DNA of 64,000 bases, taken from assembly GCF_013299185.1 (NCBI RefSeq), contig NZ_JAAFKG010000032.1, positions 24,188 to 88,187 on the forward strand. Direction: 5' to 3'. The notes below the pieces were generated by a model. It saw nothing but the letters and a program-made list of their open reading frames with translations. It was not told where the DNA came from and did no database searches. Positions 42,338 to 51,289 of this stretch are shown here, piece by piece (within the stretch, counting starts at the first letter, position 1; each line of letters begins with the position of its first letter). The DNA comes from Microcoleus sp. bin48.metabat.b7b8b9.023. GTDB lineage: Bacteria; Cyanobacteriota; Cyanobacteriia; Cyanobacteriales; Microcoleaceae. The translations under genes were made by a program, and so were the position numbers.

Positions 42338-43270
42338 TCAGGAAGGATTGAGTGGAAAATCAGTATCATGTTCAATCTCTGTCGCACTTTTGACTAAATC
42401 CAAAAACGCAAACACCGCCGGAATCAACAGCGCATCCCTCAAAACAGCCACCCCAATTACCCTTTCAAAAGCCGCTGGTAAACCGCAAATTTTCACCTCA
42501 GCAGGAATCGGTTCCGCCGCCAAACGTGGCATAATTGCAGCACCCAAACCGCGCATCACCATACCGACAATAGTTGAATCTTCGCTGAGTTCGTAAGCAA
42601 TATTTAAGGGAAACCCCGAAGTTGCTAAATATTTGCGTAGGGGTATAGAACAAGCTGTTTCCGGCGGCTGCAAAATCAGCGGATGATTTGCTAATTCTTC
42701 CCAGGTAATCTTTCCACTTGATAATTTAGCAGTTGGTGGCAACAACACAACGTATTTATCCCGCAAAATTTCCCTTGTTTCAAATTCATCTGAGATGGGA
42801 AGAGAGACAAAGCCGATGTCTGCTTTGCCCGATCGCAAAGCTTCCTCCACAGCCTGGGTATAATACACTTCGGCAATGCTGACAGCAATCTTGGGAAAGC
42901 GATCGCGAAATTGAGCAATAATACCCGGTAGAATGTGAGTTGCGACGCTGCGAAACGTCACTATCCGCACCTGGCCTCCCTGCAAACCTTTTTCTAAATC
43001 GGCTTCTTTGACCATCATTTCTAACGATCGCACAATTTGACGCCCGTGAAGCACCACTCTTTCCCCCACCGGTGTCAGTTGAGCACCGTGTCGCCCCCGA
43101 TGGAACAATTGCACACCCAATTCTGTTTCTAAAGAGGCGATGGCGTGGCTGACTGCGGATTGTGAAAGTTCCATTTGTAAAGCCGCTTCACTAAAGTTTC
43201 CACAGTCTGCTACTGCTATCAAAGCCTGAATCTGCGAGAGTTTCATCCGCCGCGTTTTGATTTCATTCAT
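42338..43270 (-). CDS. LysR-family transcriptional regulator
   Basis: 310 aa. The N-terminal winged HTH (MKLSQIQALIAVADCGNFSE, then ALQMELSQSAVSHAIASLE) is typical of LysR. The periplasmic-binding-like effector domain follows (VRIVTFRSVATHILPGIIAQF, KADIGFVSLP, GMVMRGLGAAIMPRLAA). ATG at 43270 is preceded by GAGGAAAC. Effector unknown; cyanobacterial LysR proteins control carbon, nitrogen or redox genes. The divergent neighbour is far away (43789), so the target is unclear; self-regulation is usual for the family. Confidence 0.9.
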   Translation of the reverse strand: MNEIKTRRMKLSQIQALIAVADCGNFSEAALQMELSQSAVSHAIASLETELGVQLFHRGRHGAQLTPVGERVVLHGRQIVRSLEMMVKEADLEKGLQGGQVRIVTFRSVATHILPGIIAQFRDRFPKIAVSIAEVYYTQAVEEALRSGKADIGFVSLPISDEFETREILRDKYVVLLPPTAKLSSGKITWEELANHPLILQPPETACSIPLRKYLATSGFPLNIAYELSEDSTIVGMVMRGLGAAIMPRLAAEPIPAEVKICGLPAAFERVIGVAVLRDALLIPAVFAFLDLVKSATEIEHDTDFPLNPS

Positions 43271-43290
43271 AGCGTTTCCTCGAAGGAAGA

Positions 43291-43329
43291 GTTGACAGTT
43301 GACAGTTGACAGTTGACAGTTGACAGTTT
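43291..43329. repeat. Heptamer array TTGACAG
   Basis: Five to six GTTGACA heptamers just upstream of the LysR gene; further GGAAGAC heptamers lie at about 43441-43468. Confidence 0.92.
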
Positions 43330-43330
43330 A

Positions 43331-43426
43331 TATAGCGGTTATCAGAAATATGAGGTACGTTGTTGGGCTTTAGCCCTCTGTTATATAAGCTTTCAGTCAT
43401 ACCTCATATTTTTGACAAAGGCTATA
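43331..43426. mobile_element. MITE-like element TATAGC...GCTATA, copy 4
   Basis: A 96-bp copy with good ends: TATAGCGGTTATCAGAAATA TGAGGTA and, inverted, TACCTCATATTTTTGACAAA GGCTATA. It carries GGTACGTTGTTGGGCTTTAG inside. The rest of 43430-43788 holds GGAAGAC and AAATGAAAAAGTAG short repeats and no gene. Confidence 0.8.
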
Positions 43427-43788
43427 GCTGACAGTTGACAGACGGAAGACGGAAGACGGAAGACAGAAAATGAAAAAGTAGAAATGAAAAAGTAGAAACG
43501 AAAAAAAGCAATCGCAAGTGTTCGAGTAATTAACAACGTCCTAACTGTCGGGTGCGGTTGGTATATTTATCTATCGATTTTATTCATACAACCTATGCAA
43601 GTAATGATTTGATTGTTGTTTCGCCCAGAGCTAGGGTGGATTTATGAAGTAAAGATCTAGTTTTACACGAGTTGCAGAGCTATCAAAAGTGCTGTAATTG
43701 CGAGTGAGTTAGCAAGTTATTGCTTCCTTTTAGCTGCATTTTTTGATTCGGCAATTTTTGTTTAATTAAAAAGTTGAAGGTGTTTGTT

Positions 43789-44082
43789 ATGTCTACTTAC
43801 GAAAAACGGCGGTATCCCGAAAACACAAGCGTTATTTCGATTAACGAGCCAGCTAAATATGCCAAAAAGCCAAAAAGGCGATCGATCTTTTGGGCTATCA
43901 ATCAACTTTGGCAAGGTTTGCTCGCCGCCGCTGCTGGCGAAAACGAGGTCAGAATTTGGCAAACGTGCGATCGCAATGGTAACACTTGCTGGCACGGTTG
44001 CGATCGCGCGACTGGTCGCTCTAAGAGCGCGGCGACGGATGACGAAATACGCGCTTGGATCGATCGGCGTTATTGCCAATAG
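43789..44082 (+). CDS. Small cyanobacterial conserved protein
   Basis: 97 aa: MSTYEKRRYPENTSV.., then a basic KKPKRRS, a helical FWAINQLWQGLLAAA and the C-terminal VRIWQTCDRNGNTCWHGCDR..EIRAWIDRRYCQ. Many small cyanobacterial proteins end in a W(Q)xxDRxGNTxWHxYDPxTGRS..R.WLEQRY pattern, and this matches well. ATG at 43789 with AAGG eight bases before it is preferred over the TTG at 43774. Overlapping longer frames on both strands lack a ribosome-binding site. It may be cotranscribed with the next gene. Function unknown. Confidence 0.75.
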   Translation: MSTYEKRRYPENTSVISINEPAKYAKKPKRRSIFWAINQLWQGLLAAAAGENEVRIWQTCDRNGNTCWHGCDRATGRSKSAATDDEIRAWIDRRYCQ

Positions 44083-44209
44083 TAGATTATTGCTTGTGTG
44101 GGGGAGTTTCGATCGATTGTTTGCGAGCAGCCAAGATTTTGATAAACCAGCCCGCCAGAAAATTCGGGGAAATTGTTGATTTTGGATAATTAATTCCAAA
44201 GGAGATGCT

Positions 44210-44449
44210 ATGCTTCAAAGATATTCCCAATGTGCAGCGCCAGATCGCATAATCCTCATGAAAAACGAGGTGTATAGGTTGCCTCAAAATCATCGAGAAG
44301 TTCAAGTCTTGTCAGGAATTGCTTGGATTACAGTTGACAAACACGACATCATCTTGCACGGCCCAGAAAAAATATCGCTTCCACCGAGCAAAAACTTTGC
44401 TGTCATCTCCCCTCTCAGGAATATGCCGCTGATTCTAGCAGTCTGGTAA
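44210..44449 (+). CDS. DUF2917-like small protein
   Basis: 79 aa with the compact beta-rich pattern VYRLPQN..VQVLSGIAWITVDKHDIILHGPEKISL, the DUF2917/cupin-like arrangement of a GxAWIT strand followed by a D.IL..GE turn. The ribosome-binding site AAAGGAG is six bases before the ATG, so the call as a gene is firm. It follows 43789-44082 by 127 bp in the same direction. DUF2917 members have no established role. A short AAGCC tandem lies after the stop codon. Confidence 0.72.
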   Translation: MLQRYSQCAAPDRIILMKNEVYRLPQNHREVQVLSGIAWITVDKHDIILHGPEKISLPPSKNFAVISPLRNMPLILAVW

Positions 44450-44630
44450 GACATAAGCCAAGCCAAGCCAAGCCATTTTCGATTTTGGATTGAAGAACAG
44501 GAATTGACTGCTTGTGCATGAGTTTGCAACTTGCTTAAAGTTGCATTCTTTGTTGAAACTGGTATCAGAGGCTAGCGACTGAGAAAAAAACTTGGCAGAA
44601 ACACCCCAAAGAGGTCTATCTTATTTATAA

Positions 44631-45743
44631 ATGGGCTTTTGGAGGACTCGATCGGTGTATTGCCACTCTTACCGCTTCAGCTATCTCGCAGCTATAAGTA
44701 TTGTGGTATCGCCCGCACTCAGCTTGCTGGAAATTTCAGACGCTCGGGCATTTGCCCCTATTATAAATGCCAGGCCAGCTCGATCGGGCGATTCCCTACG
44801 GGATAGCTTCGCCCCGCGTGCCCAAGCAACAGATCCCAAAACGGAAGCAGACAAACTCTTTGAAACAGGAGTCAAACAGCACCGCGAGGGTTTGTTTCGA
44901 GAAGCAATCCAGACTTTTGAGCAAGTTTTGGCAATTCGCAAGCAACTAGGCGACAAACCGGGAATCGGAGAAACCCTCAACAATATCGGGGAAGTTTACA
45001 CCGAAATGGGTTCGCAGTCCAAAGCTTTGGAAGTTTTGCGACAAGCTTTAGCCATTCACCGAGAAATCGGCGAAGGGCCCCGCATTGCCCACACTCTCAA
45101 TCTCATCGGTTTCGTCAACCGACTTGCGGACAATTTTGACGCAGCGATGAAACTGCACCAAGAAGCTTTGGAACTTGCCAAAACTGCCAACGACCAAATT
45201 CAAATAGCAGAATCTTTTCACAACATCGCGGCAGTGTACGCAGAGCAGGTAAATTACGCAAAGGCGATCGAATTTTACCAGCAAGCGCGGACGATTCGCA
45301 CCACAGAGGGCGATCGGCGCGATTTAGGCCGTACCCTCAATAACATGGGCGGCGTCTATTACAACATCGGCGACTTTAACAGAGCGATGGAATTTTACCA
45401 TCAAGCCTTAGCAATTCGCCGGGAAATCGGAGACAGGGCTGGCGTCGCCCGCCTCCTCAACAACATGGCACTTACCTGTCGCAAACAAGGCAAAGATACT
45501 CAAGCGTTGATCTATTTTCAGCAAGCAATACCAATGTTTGAAGCTATCGGTGACAAGACAAGTATGGGACGCTTGTTTAACAATATGGGCGCGATTTATG
45601 AAAGTCTCCGTCAATATCCTAAAGCTCTCAACTCCTACGAGCGAGCTTTGAAAATTGCCCGCGAGGGCGGCGATAAAGCTGGAGAAACTACGGCGATGGA
45701 AGGCATTAAAAGATTGTCGTCCGGGCAGTCTTTGCCACAATAA
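44631..45743 (+). CDS. Exported TPR protein
   Basis: 370 aa. A signal peptide (YLAAISIVVSPALSLLEISD, ending near ARAFA) is followed by about seven TPRs of the kinesin-light-chain type (ALAIRREIGDRAGVARLLNN, ALEVLRQALAIHREIGEG). These form a superhelix for protein binding in the periplasm or thylakoid lumen. Two starts are possible: ATG at 44631, or GTG at 44655, which has GGAGG nine bases before it and gives a better signal peptide. No enzyme domain. Partner unknown. Confidence 0.85.
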   Translation: MGFWRTRSVYCHSYRFSYLAAISIVVSPALSLLEISDARAFAPIINARPARSGDSLRDSFAPRAQATDPKTEADKLFETGVKQHREGLFREAIQTFEQVLAIRKQLGDKPGIGETLNNIGEVYTEMGSQSKALEVLRQALAIHREIGEGPRIAHTLNLIGFVNRLADNFDAAMKLHQEALELAKTANDQIQIAESFHNIAAVYAEQVNYAKAIEFYQQARTIRTTEGDRRDLGRTLNNMGGVYYNIGDFNRAMEFYHQALAIRREIGDRAGVARLLNNMALTCRKQGKDTQALIYFQQAIPMFEAIGDKTSMGRLFNNMGAIYESLRQYPKALNSYERALKIAREGGDKAGETTAMEGIKRLSSGQSLPQ

Positions 45744-45770
45744 TCGCAGGATTTAATTATCATATTTCTT

Positions 45771-45988
45771 GGTACGTAGTTGCGCTTAAGCGCTCTTTCT
45801 TGGATTATTAAACAGCGCTTGCATCGCAACAACATACCTTTCTTGGTACGTAGTTGCGCTTAAGCGCTCTTTCTTGGATTATTCAAGAGCGCTTGCATCG
45901 CAACAACATACCTTTCTTGGTACGTAGTTGCGCTTAAGCGCTCTTTGTTGGATTATTAAACAGCGCTTGCATCGCAACAACATACCTT
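45771..45988. repeat. Three tandem 74-bp copies of the GGTACGTAGTTGCGC palindrome
   Basis: Copies begin at 45771, 45845 and 45919. Each pairs GGTACGTAGTTGCGCTTAAG with CTTGCATCGCAACAACATACC imperfectly. They fill the gap between two convergent genes. Confidence 0.93.
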
Positions 45989-46004
45989 TTCAATCCTTAA
46001 GAAT

Positions 46005-46025
46005 CTCCCGGTAACAAACCGGGAG
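46005..46025 (-). terminator. Hairpin after the transketolase-family gene
   Basis: CTCCCGGT-AACAA-ACCGGGAG, an 8-bp GC-rich perfect stem 17 bases after the stop on the minus strand. There is no T run after it on that strand, so it may mark the mRNA 3' end without being a classic intrinsic terminator. Confidence 0.45.
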
Positions 46026-46041
46026 ACTTGCAAATTATAAC

Positions 46042-48255
46042 CTAACCAACTAGCCCGATCGCCCTTTTAGTCAAAGCATCAGCCGTCAACCCATTAAACG
46101 CCATCAACTCACCAGCGCTAGCAGTCGTTTCCCCCCGCTTCCAAGCGAAAGTATCGCGCGGGCAATTGCTGCGAAGCATCACCGGCTCCAACATCCCAGA
46201 AGCACCGCCTGTCACGCCAATCAAGGCATCTCCACCAAACATTTCGGCAAATTTCTCATCGCTCAAAAAGCCACCGTCAGCTTCCGAACAAGTATTCCAA
46301 GCAACATCGCTGGAACGGTACAAACGGCGGGGATTCACAACAGAAACAATCCGCACTCCCAAGCCTTCTTTTTCCAATGATGCCGCCGCTTCAAACACCG
46401 GCGTTAAAGTCATATCGCCAACAACAGCAAACACAACTTGCTTATTTCCAGTTGTTTCGTGCAACACAATTCCACCATCTTCTAAACCTTGGCGAGTCTG
46501 TGCAAAAGTAGTACGAATTGGCAGCGGCGACTTGCTCGCAGTAATCACAACTCCCTTATTTCTGGCACTCAAAGCCCAATCGTAACAAGCTTGAATGCTG
46601 TTAGCATCCGGCGGAAACAAAGGAAACACATTTCCGTTACGCATCATCGCCGCAAAATAAGCCTCAATTTCCGGGCGTTGGTGCGTCCAACCGTTGCGGC
46701 CTTGCTCTAAAGCACCCGCTGTAAATAAGGTGACAGTTGCCGGAGTTGCACGGCGCAATTCTGCCATTGCTTGCGTTACTGTTTGCCAAATTGGTAAACC
46801 GTTGATGGCAAAAGATTCGTAGGAACACCACAAACTCCGCGCTCCGAATAGCGATAAACCTACTGCCAAACCGGCGCAAGCATCTTCGCTCAAAGGCTCG
46901 TAAACTTGACCGTTGGGCGATTGATTGTACAAATCATCCGTCGTCGGGTGAATGATTTTGAGAGCTTGGTTGATGTTGGCAATTGCTGATGCTTCGTTGC
47001 CGTCTGCGTTGGTGACAAGAAAAGTGCGATCGCGCTCGCCGACAGTTCCCACCAAACGTCCCATTGCAGTTGTCGAAATCTTCGCTTCTCCACCAACCGC
47101 AAATTCTTCTAAAGGCAATTCTCCCAAATCTGCTAGCGGCAATGTAAACTCAGTAACAACGGTTTTCGCAGCAGGCCCGCCACCAGCACGTTCGCAATTT
47201 GTCCGCACCAACTGCCACGCCTCAGCAGTCAAAGCCCGCTGTTTTAAGGCGCTGACAATGTGCGGAGCATCCAGCGTATCTTTCGGATAAAGGTTGTGAG
47301 ATTTTGCACCCAATGCGTGTACGCCTGCACCTTTTAACTGTTTGATAATAAACACAGTTAATTTGCCGCCGAGAGCAGATTTGGCTGCTTTGTCAACTCC
47401 TTGTAAAACAGCTTTGGTAAATGCCATCCGCTGTTCGAGGGAAAAAGCCGTGCTGTCAACATAAGCTTCCGGTTGATTTTTGTCGTCAAATTCCTTAGCG
47501 TCAACTAAGATGACTTCTTTAAAACCGTTTCCTTGCCAATAAGCAACCATTTCAGCATTGGTTTTAGTCGAAACCATACTGTGATGTTCTTGGGAATATC
47601 CGTTCCAAACTAACACTGGCAAAAAGTTAGTAGCTTTCGGATAAGCTGTGTGGAAATGCGCCATGCTGCTCATCGGATAGGGTTCGCCCATCCCACCGTC
47701 GCCCATGGTGAAAGGAAACAGTTTGTCGGGGTGCAAAAGTGCGCCCGCCATTGCGAAATGCTGTCCTTGTCCGAGGGGGCCTGCTGGTGCTAAAAGGCCG
47801 GGAATGAAGCCGGAAAGATGTCCTAATAAACCGTCTTTTTCGCGGAATTTATCGCGCGCTTCCTGCACTTTGACAATTCCCATGTCTTCTAAAGATCGAT
47901 CGAGAAACATGGCACTGTAAAATCCTGGCGCGTGGTGCCCGACTTCGGTAACAATGTTTTTGTGTCCGAGCATCACCAACGCAGCGTAGGCCTCAGCTTG
48001 GCTGGCAAAACCCCCCGGATGTCCCGATGCCTTGCTGGCTGTGATTTGCAGCGTCAGGTAGCGCAGGGCGTCTGCTCCGAGCATCGTTTGAAATACGGCG
48101 ACGGGATCGGCTGGATCGGCGATCGAATTGCTTCCTTGGGCGATCGCAGGTGTTTTCCCGTAAGTCTCAAAACCCGGCACATTCTCCGAAAAATACTGGA
48201 TTCCTTCGCAAAAACTGGGAATTGCTGACGTTGCCTTCGGCGTAGTTGCAGTCAT
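46042..48255 (-). CDS. ThDP-dependent transketolase/phosphoketolase-family enzyme
   Basis: A 737-aa thiamine-diphosphate enzyme. The cofactor motif is GDGGMGEPYPMSSMAHF.. ending at VWNGYS; His residues in SGHPGG and GHHAPGF line the site. The pyrimidine domain has WCSYESFAINGLPIW, and TLFTAGALEQGRNGWTHQRPE and FPLFPPDANS are close to the phosphoketolase pattern (G.THQ.P, PPDAN). The protein is shorter than classic Xfp phosphoketolases (~800 aa) and resembles the second, less studied cyanobacterial paralogue (Synechocystis Sll0529 type, from memory). Likely acts on xylulose-5-P or a related sugar phosphate; the exact reaction is unproven. Monocistronic. Confidence 0.8.
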   Translation of the reverse strand: MTATTPKATSAIPSFCEGIQYFSENVPGFETYGKTPAIAQGSNSIADPADPVAVFQTMLGADALRYLTLQITASKASGHPGGFASQAEAYAALVMLGHKNIVTEVGHHAPGFYSAMFLDRSLEDMGIVKVQEARDKFREKDGLLGHLSGFIPGLLAPAGPLGQGQHFAMAGALLHPDKLFPFTMGDGGMGEPYPMSSMAHFHTAYPKATNFLPVLVWNGYSQEHHSMVSTKTNAEMVAYWQGNGFKEVILVDAKEFDDKNQPEAYVDSTAFSLEQRMAFTKAVLQGVDKAAKSALGGKLTVFIIKQLKGAGVHALGAKSHNLYPKDTLDAPHIVSALKQRALTAEAWQLVRTNCERAGGGPAAKTVVTEFTLPLADLGELPLEEFAVGGEAKISTTAMGRLVGTVGERDRTFLVTNADGNEASAIANINQALKIIHPTTDDLYNQSPNGQVYEPLSEDACAGLAVGLSLFGARSLWCSYESFAINGLPIWQTVTQAMAELRRATPATVTLFTAGALEQGRNGWTHQRPEIEAYFAAMMRNGNVFPLFPPDANSIQACYDWALSARNKGVVITASKSPLPIRTTFAQTRQGLEDGGIVLHETTGNKQVVFAVVGDMTLTPVFEAAASLEKEGLGVRIVSVVNPRRLYRSSDVAWNTCSEADGGFLSDEKFAEMFGGDALIGVTGGASGMLEPVMLRSNCPRDTFAWKRGETTASAGELMAFNGLTADALTKRAIGLVG

Positions 48256-48537
48256 GCTTATTTATACCTAAAAAATTTGACTTGAATTAAGTAACAGTAA
48301 TTTTATAGCTTTTGTGTTGCAAAATATCATCACTTCTGCTATGTCGAATCATAAATCTGTCAAATATCTCAAATTTTTATACGAATCCCCAAAACGGTGA
48401 TAACTTTGTTGATTCCTGAAATTATTAATTTTATTTGCTCTTCCTTCTTTTTACCTTGAGCGAGGCCGAAAGGCCCTCTGCTTTTTTCCCCTGAGCGTAA
48501 CCTTTTATATCATTTGCGATCGATTGACCCCAATAAG

Positions 48538-48793
48538 TAAGGTTCGTAGTGCGGACTTCAGTCCGCTTTCTGCTGCGGACTGAAGTCCGCACTACAAACT
48601 GTAAGGTTCGTAGTGCGGACTTCAGTCCGCTTTCTGCTGCGGACTGAAGTCCGCACTACAAACTGTAAGGTTCGTAGTGCGGACTTCAGTCCGCTTTCTG
48701 CTGCGGACTGAAGTCCGCACTACAAACTGTAAGGTTCGTAGTGCGGACTTCAGTCCGCTTTCTGCTGCGGACTGAAGTCCGCACTACAAACTG
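48538..48793. repeat. Four tandem 64-bp hairpin repeats
   Basis: GTAAGGTTCGTAGTGCGGAC.. starts at 48538 and recurs every 64 bp. Each unit is a long hairpin (GTTCGTAGTGCGGACTTCAG paired with its inverse around TTTCTGCT), and the four copies appear identical. The array ends six bases before the stop of the protease gene. Between 48256 and 48530 nothing else was found. Confidence 0.95.
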
Positions 48794-48798
48794 TTTCT

Positions 48799-50037
48799 TT
48801 AGGGATCGGCAATATCTACGTCTAGTCGTTCCCCAAGATTAATATAAATCGGAGCGCCACTTTCAAAAAGAGACGGTCTAGCCTTTTGATTCGCCAGCCA
48901 AACAAAGAAAGTGCTAAGTGCAGGAGCCGGATCTTGATCTCGGCGCAACGTGTAGATCAAACCTTCGCACGGCCCGTTAATCCGGCTGCTCGTGCAAATC
49001 GCTTTTTGATTGTTTACCATACCGACAGTGACATAATTAAGCTGTTTGTTGCGGTTATAATTATCTAGGCGTTGAGTCACTTGTTGACAGCGAGTCAGAG
49101 GATCGTAGCCAGCACTAGAAAAGAAATTAGAATTCCAGCGAATCCAAGGCTCTCTAAACCCTTGGGGATTTTGATATACAGTCACTGGTTCTCCCGTTGA
49201 GGTATCGCACACAAATCCCCCCCGCTGGAGATTCGGTTGAGTTTGGGGAGAGCTGCGGTCGATCGCAATATTGCTGAGAATATCAAACCCGTTAGGTAAG
49301 ATTTGCGATCGCAACGCCGTAAAAGCATCGATCGGGATGGCGGCATTCAACCCGGTTTTAATCTCCTCAATCTGACCGTTCCACTGGCTCTTCACCGTAC
49401 CGACAGTATCTCCCTGGCCGTGAATTCCTACAACTCTGCCATCAGCATCAAATACAGGCCCCCCGCTCATGCCACGTCTTGTGACAGCTTGATAGCGCAG
49501 TCCGTACCCCGACGATGCGCGACCGACGCGAGAAGAGATAATACCAGCAGTAAATTCGAGTTTTCTTTCAGATCCAGAGGCGATGGGGAGCGGATAGCCA
49601 GCAACGTAAATAGTTGAACCGACAACAGCACGTTCCGATTCGCCGATGGGCGCTACTGGATACCGATCGCGACTCTGAAACTGGATCAAAGCTAAGTCTA
49701 TATCGCGATCGTTTTTCGGCAGTCGCTGTATTCTGATTGCTGTATAGCTTTTTTCCGAATGAGTGCGAATGCTGTATTCTTGGGCGAGACTTGCCACTAC
49801 GTGATTCGCCGTCAGAACAGTGTAAATATTCCCCTGTTTAGCAATAATTACTCCAGAGCCACCAGCCGCAAAACCCAGCGTGTTGTTCACTTCTACAGTT
49901 GTGAACATCGCTAGCTCCGCAACTTCTTGGGCTGTTTTAGCACAAGCAGCATATTGTGGGCCGACAATTGCCGCCGCCGCTACTGCACCGGTCAACATGA
50001 CCGTTAGGGCATCAAACCGCAAACCCCACGAATTCAT
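48799..50037 (-). CDS. Trypsin-like protease fused to a COP23 domain
   Basis: About 412 aa from ATG 50037, which has GGAGAG before it and lies 2 bp after the upstream stop, so translation is probably coupled. A hydrophobic signal (LTVMLTGAVAAAAIVG) precedes an S1-like domain: His in LTANHVVA, Asp in RDIDLALIQ, Ser in RRGMSGGPVF. The C-terminal ~130 residues form a COP23 domain (GFVCDTSTGEPVTVYQNPQG, RCQQVTQRLDNY, VNNQKAICT, LIYTLRRDQDP) with paired cysteines. COP23 was named for a circadian-oscillating cyanobacterial membrane protein. Third gene of the operon; probably exported. Substrate unknown. Confidence 0.88.
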   Translation of the reverse strand: MNSWGLRFDALTVMLTGAVAAAAIVGPQYAACAKTAQEVAELAMFTTVEVNNTLGFAAGGSGVIIAKQGNIYTVLTANHVVASLAQEYSIRTHSEKSYTAIRIQRLPKNDRDIDLALIQFQSRDRYPVAPIGESERAVVGSTIYVAGYPLPIASGSERKLEFTAGIISSRVGRASSGYGLRYQAVTRRGMSGGPVFDADGRVVGIHGQGDTVGTVKSQWNGQIEEIKTGLNAAIPIDAFTALRSQILPNGFDILSNIAIDRSSPQTQPNLQRGGFVCDTSTGEPVTVYQNPQGFREPWIRWNSNFFSSAGYDPLTRCQQVTQRLDNYNRNKQLNYVTVGMVNNQKAICTSSRINGPCEGLIYTLRRDQDPAPALSTFFVWLANQKARPSLFESGAPIYINLGERLDVDIADP

Positions 50038-50039
50038 CG

Positions 50040-50699
50040 CTAACTCTCCACATGAGACGAGACGAACTGCAAATATGTACTGATAGGAATTCCCCAACTA
50101 GATTTAACCATCTTTTCCAATAATTCCGGCGTCGGTTCACTTCCATCTTCAAAAGCATAGACGCCAAAACCGGGATCTCGATACTTACCTCGACCGTTAA
50201 TCCCAACCAAGAAACCTTTGGCATTAAAAATCGGGCCACCGCTCATGCCAATTTTAACCTCATTTGTATAGCCCAAGCTATAGCCTTCAGGTAAAGATTT
50301 TGGCAGCAGCAGTTCTACGAACCCCTGGGCTACGGCCAACGCCCCAGTCTCCGCAGGGAATCCGGCCGCCAGCAGCGGCTCTCCCACCGCTGGCGGCTGC
50401 GCCCCAATCGGCGCTAATTTATATTCGATCGCGCTGCTAAATTTAACGATCGCCAGATCGGTATCGCCCAGTCGCTGCGGAACTCCCAACAGTTGGTGGA
50501 TCTGGCCGTCGCTCGTGATAATTGTACGATCGCCCTTGTCGAAAGCCACAACGTGCCAGCTCGTCAACACAGTATAGGTTTGTCCCTGGCGTTGGACGAT
50601 CGCCCCAGAACCCGAGGATTTCGAGGTTTTGATGCGTATCGTCGCCTGCCGCGCCAAATTTTCCACTTCACCCCCGGGAATTGGCAATGAGATTGGCAA
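50040..50699 (-). CDS. Trypsin-like serine protease without signal peptide
   Basis: 219 aa. S1-like triad: His in VLTSWHVVA, Asp in GDTDLAIV, Ser in KIGMSGGPIF. The start is TTG at 50699 with GAGTGG before it, 11 bases after the stop of the COP23 gene; no ATG or GTG is available upstream in frame. There is no signal peptide, unlike its neighbours. Either it works in the cytoplasm, or it was once one exported COP23-protease chain that split. Paralogous to the protease domain of the next gene. Confidence 0.82.
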   Translation of the reverse strand: MPISLPIPGGEVENLARQATIRIKTSKSSGSGAIVQRQGQTYTVLTSWHVVAFDKGDRTIITSDGQIHQLLGVPQRLGDTDLAIVKFSSAIEYKLAPIGAQPPAVGEPLLAAGFPAETGALAVAQGFVELLLPKSLPEGYSLGYTNEVKIGMSGGPIFNAKGFLVGINGRGKYRDPGFGVYAFEDGSEPTPELLEKMVKSSWGIPISTYLQFVSSHVES

Positions 50700-50710
50700 T
50701 TTTCCACTCT

Positions 50711-51289
50711 TTACCGCAGTTCCGAGGGCCGAGAAAAAGGGGGCAGTTGCGCCCTATCGCCCATATTTTCCCCTAGTTTTTCCCCTAGCTTTTCTCTCAC
50801 ATCAATGTAAGGAATTTGGCTGCTTTCCTCCGTAGAGGGCATCCCCACCTGTCCTTGACGCCAAGCTAACAAATTATACAAAGAGCCGATCGGGTCTTGG
50901 CCGGGCCGCAGGGTATAAATCAAATTTTGGCACACACCATTGACTTGATTCGCCGTGCAGATGACATTTTGGCCGTTCATCTGACCAACGGTAATGTACC
51001 TCAGCATTCGGTTGCGGCGATAGCTTTCGAGGCGTTGGCTGACCAATTGACACCGAGTTGCCGGATCGTAGCCCGAACCGGAAAAATAATCAGAAGTCCA
51101 CTCAATCCAAGGCTCTACTGCACCTTGAGGGTTTTGGTACAGCGTCACCGGCGCACCTGTCGAGGTGCTGCACCAAAATCCGCTTTCCCCCACTGTCGGC
51201 CGGGCATAACTTGGCGCAGAAGCCGCTGTCAGAGCGCACAGGGCGATCGCTGCTGTCGCCAAAACTTTTGTTAATTGCTGTTCGATCAT
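50711..51289 (-). CDS. COP23-domain protein
   Basis: 192 aa, first gene of the operon. Signal peptide LATAAIALCALTAASAPSYA, then one COP23 domain (GFWCSTSTGAPVTLYQNPQG, RCQLVSQRLESYRRNR, MNGQNVICT, NLIYTLRPGQDPIGSLYNLL) with four conserved cysteines, likely two disulfides. The C-terminus has EKLGEKLGENMGD, a short repeat. Its domain is the same as the C-terminal half of the protease at 48799-50037. It is probably a periplasmic or thylakoid-lumen protein that binds the proteases or their targets (inference). Confidence 0.88.
   Translation of the reverse strand: MIEQQLTKVLATAAIALCALTAASAPSYARPTVGESGFWCSTSTGAPVTLYQNPQGAVEPWIEWTSDYFSGSGYDPATRCQLVSQRLESYRRNRMLRYITVGQMNGQNVICTANQVNGVCQNLIYTLRPGQDPIGSLYNLLAWRQGQVGMPSTEESSQIPYIDVREKLGEKLGENMGDRAQLPPFSRPSELR

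Noticed and set aside
43762..44199. Minus-strand 145-aa frame and plus-strand 131-aa frame overlapping the 97-aa gene
   Set aside because: Neither has a ribosome-binding site or recognisable pattern; the 97-aa frame matches a known cyanobacterial ending.
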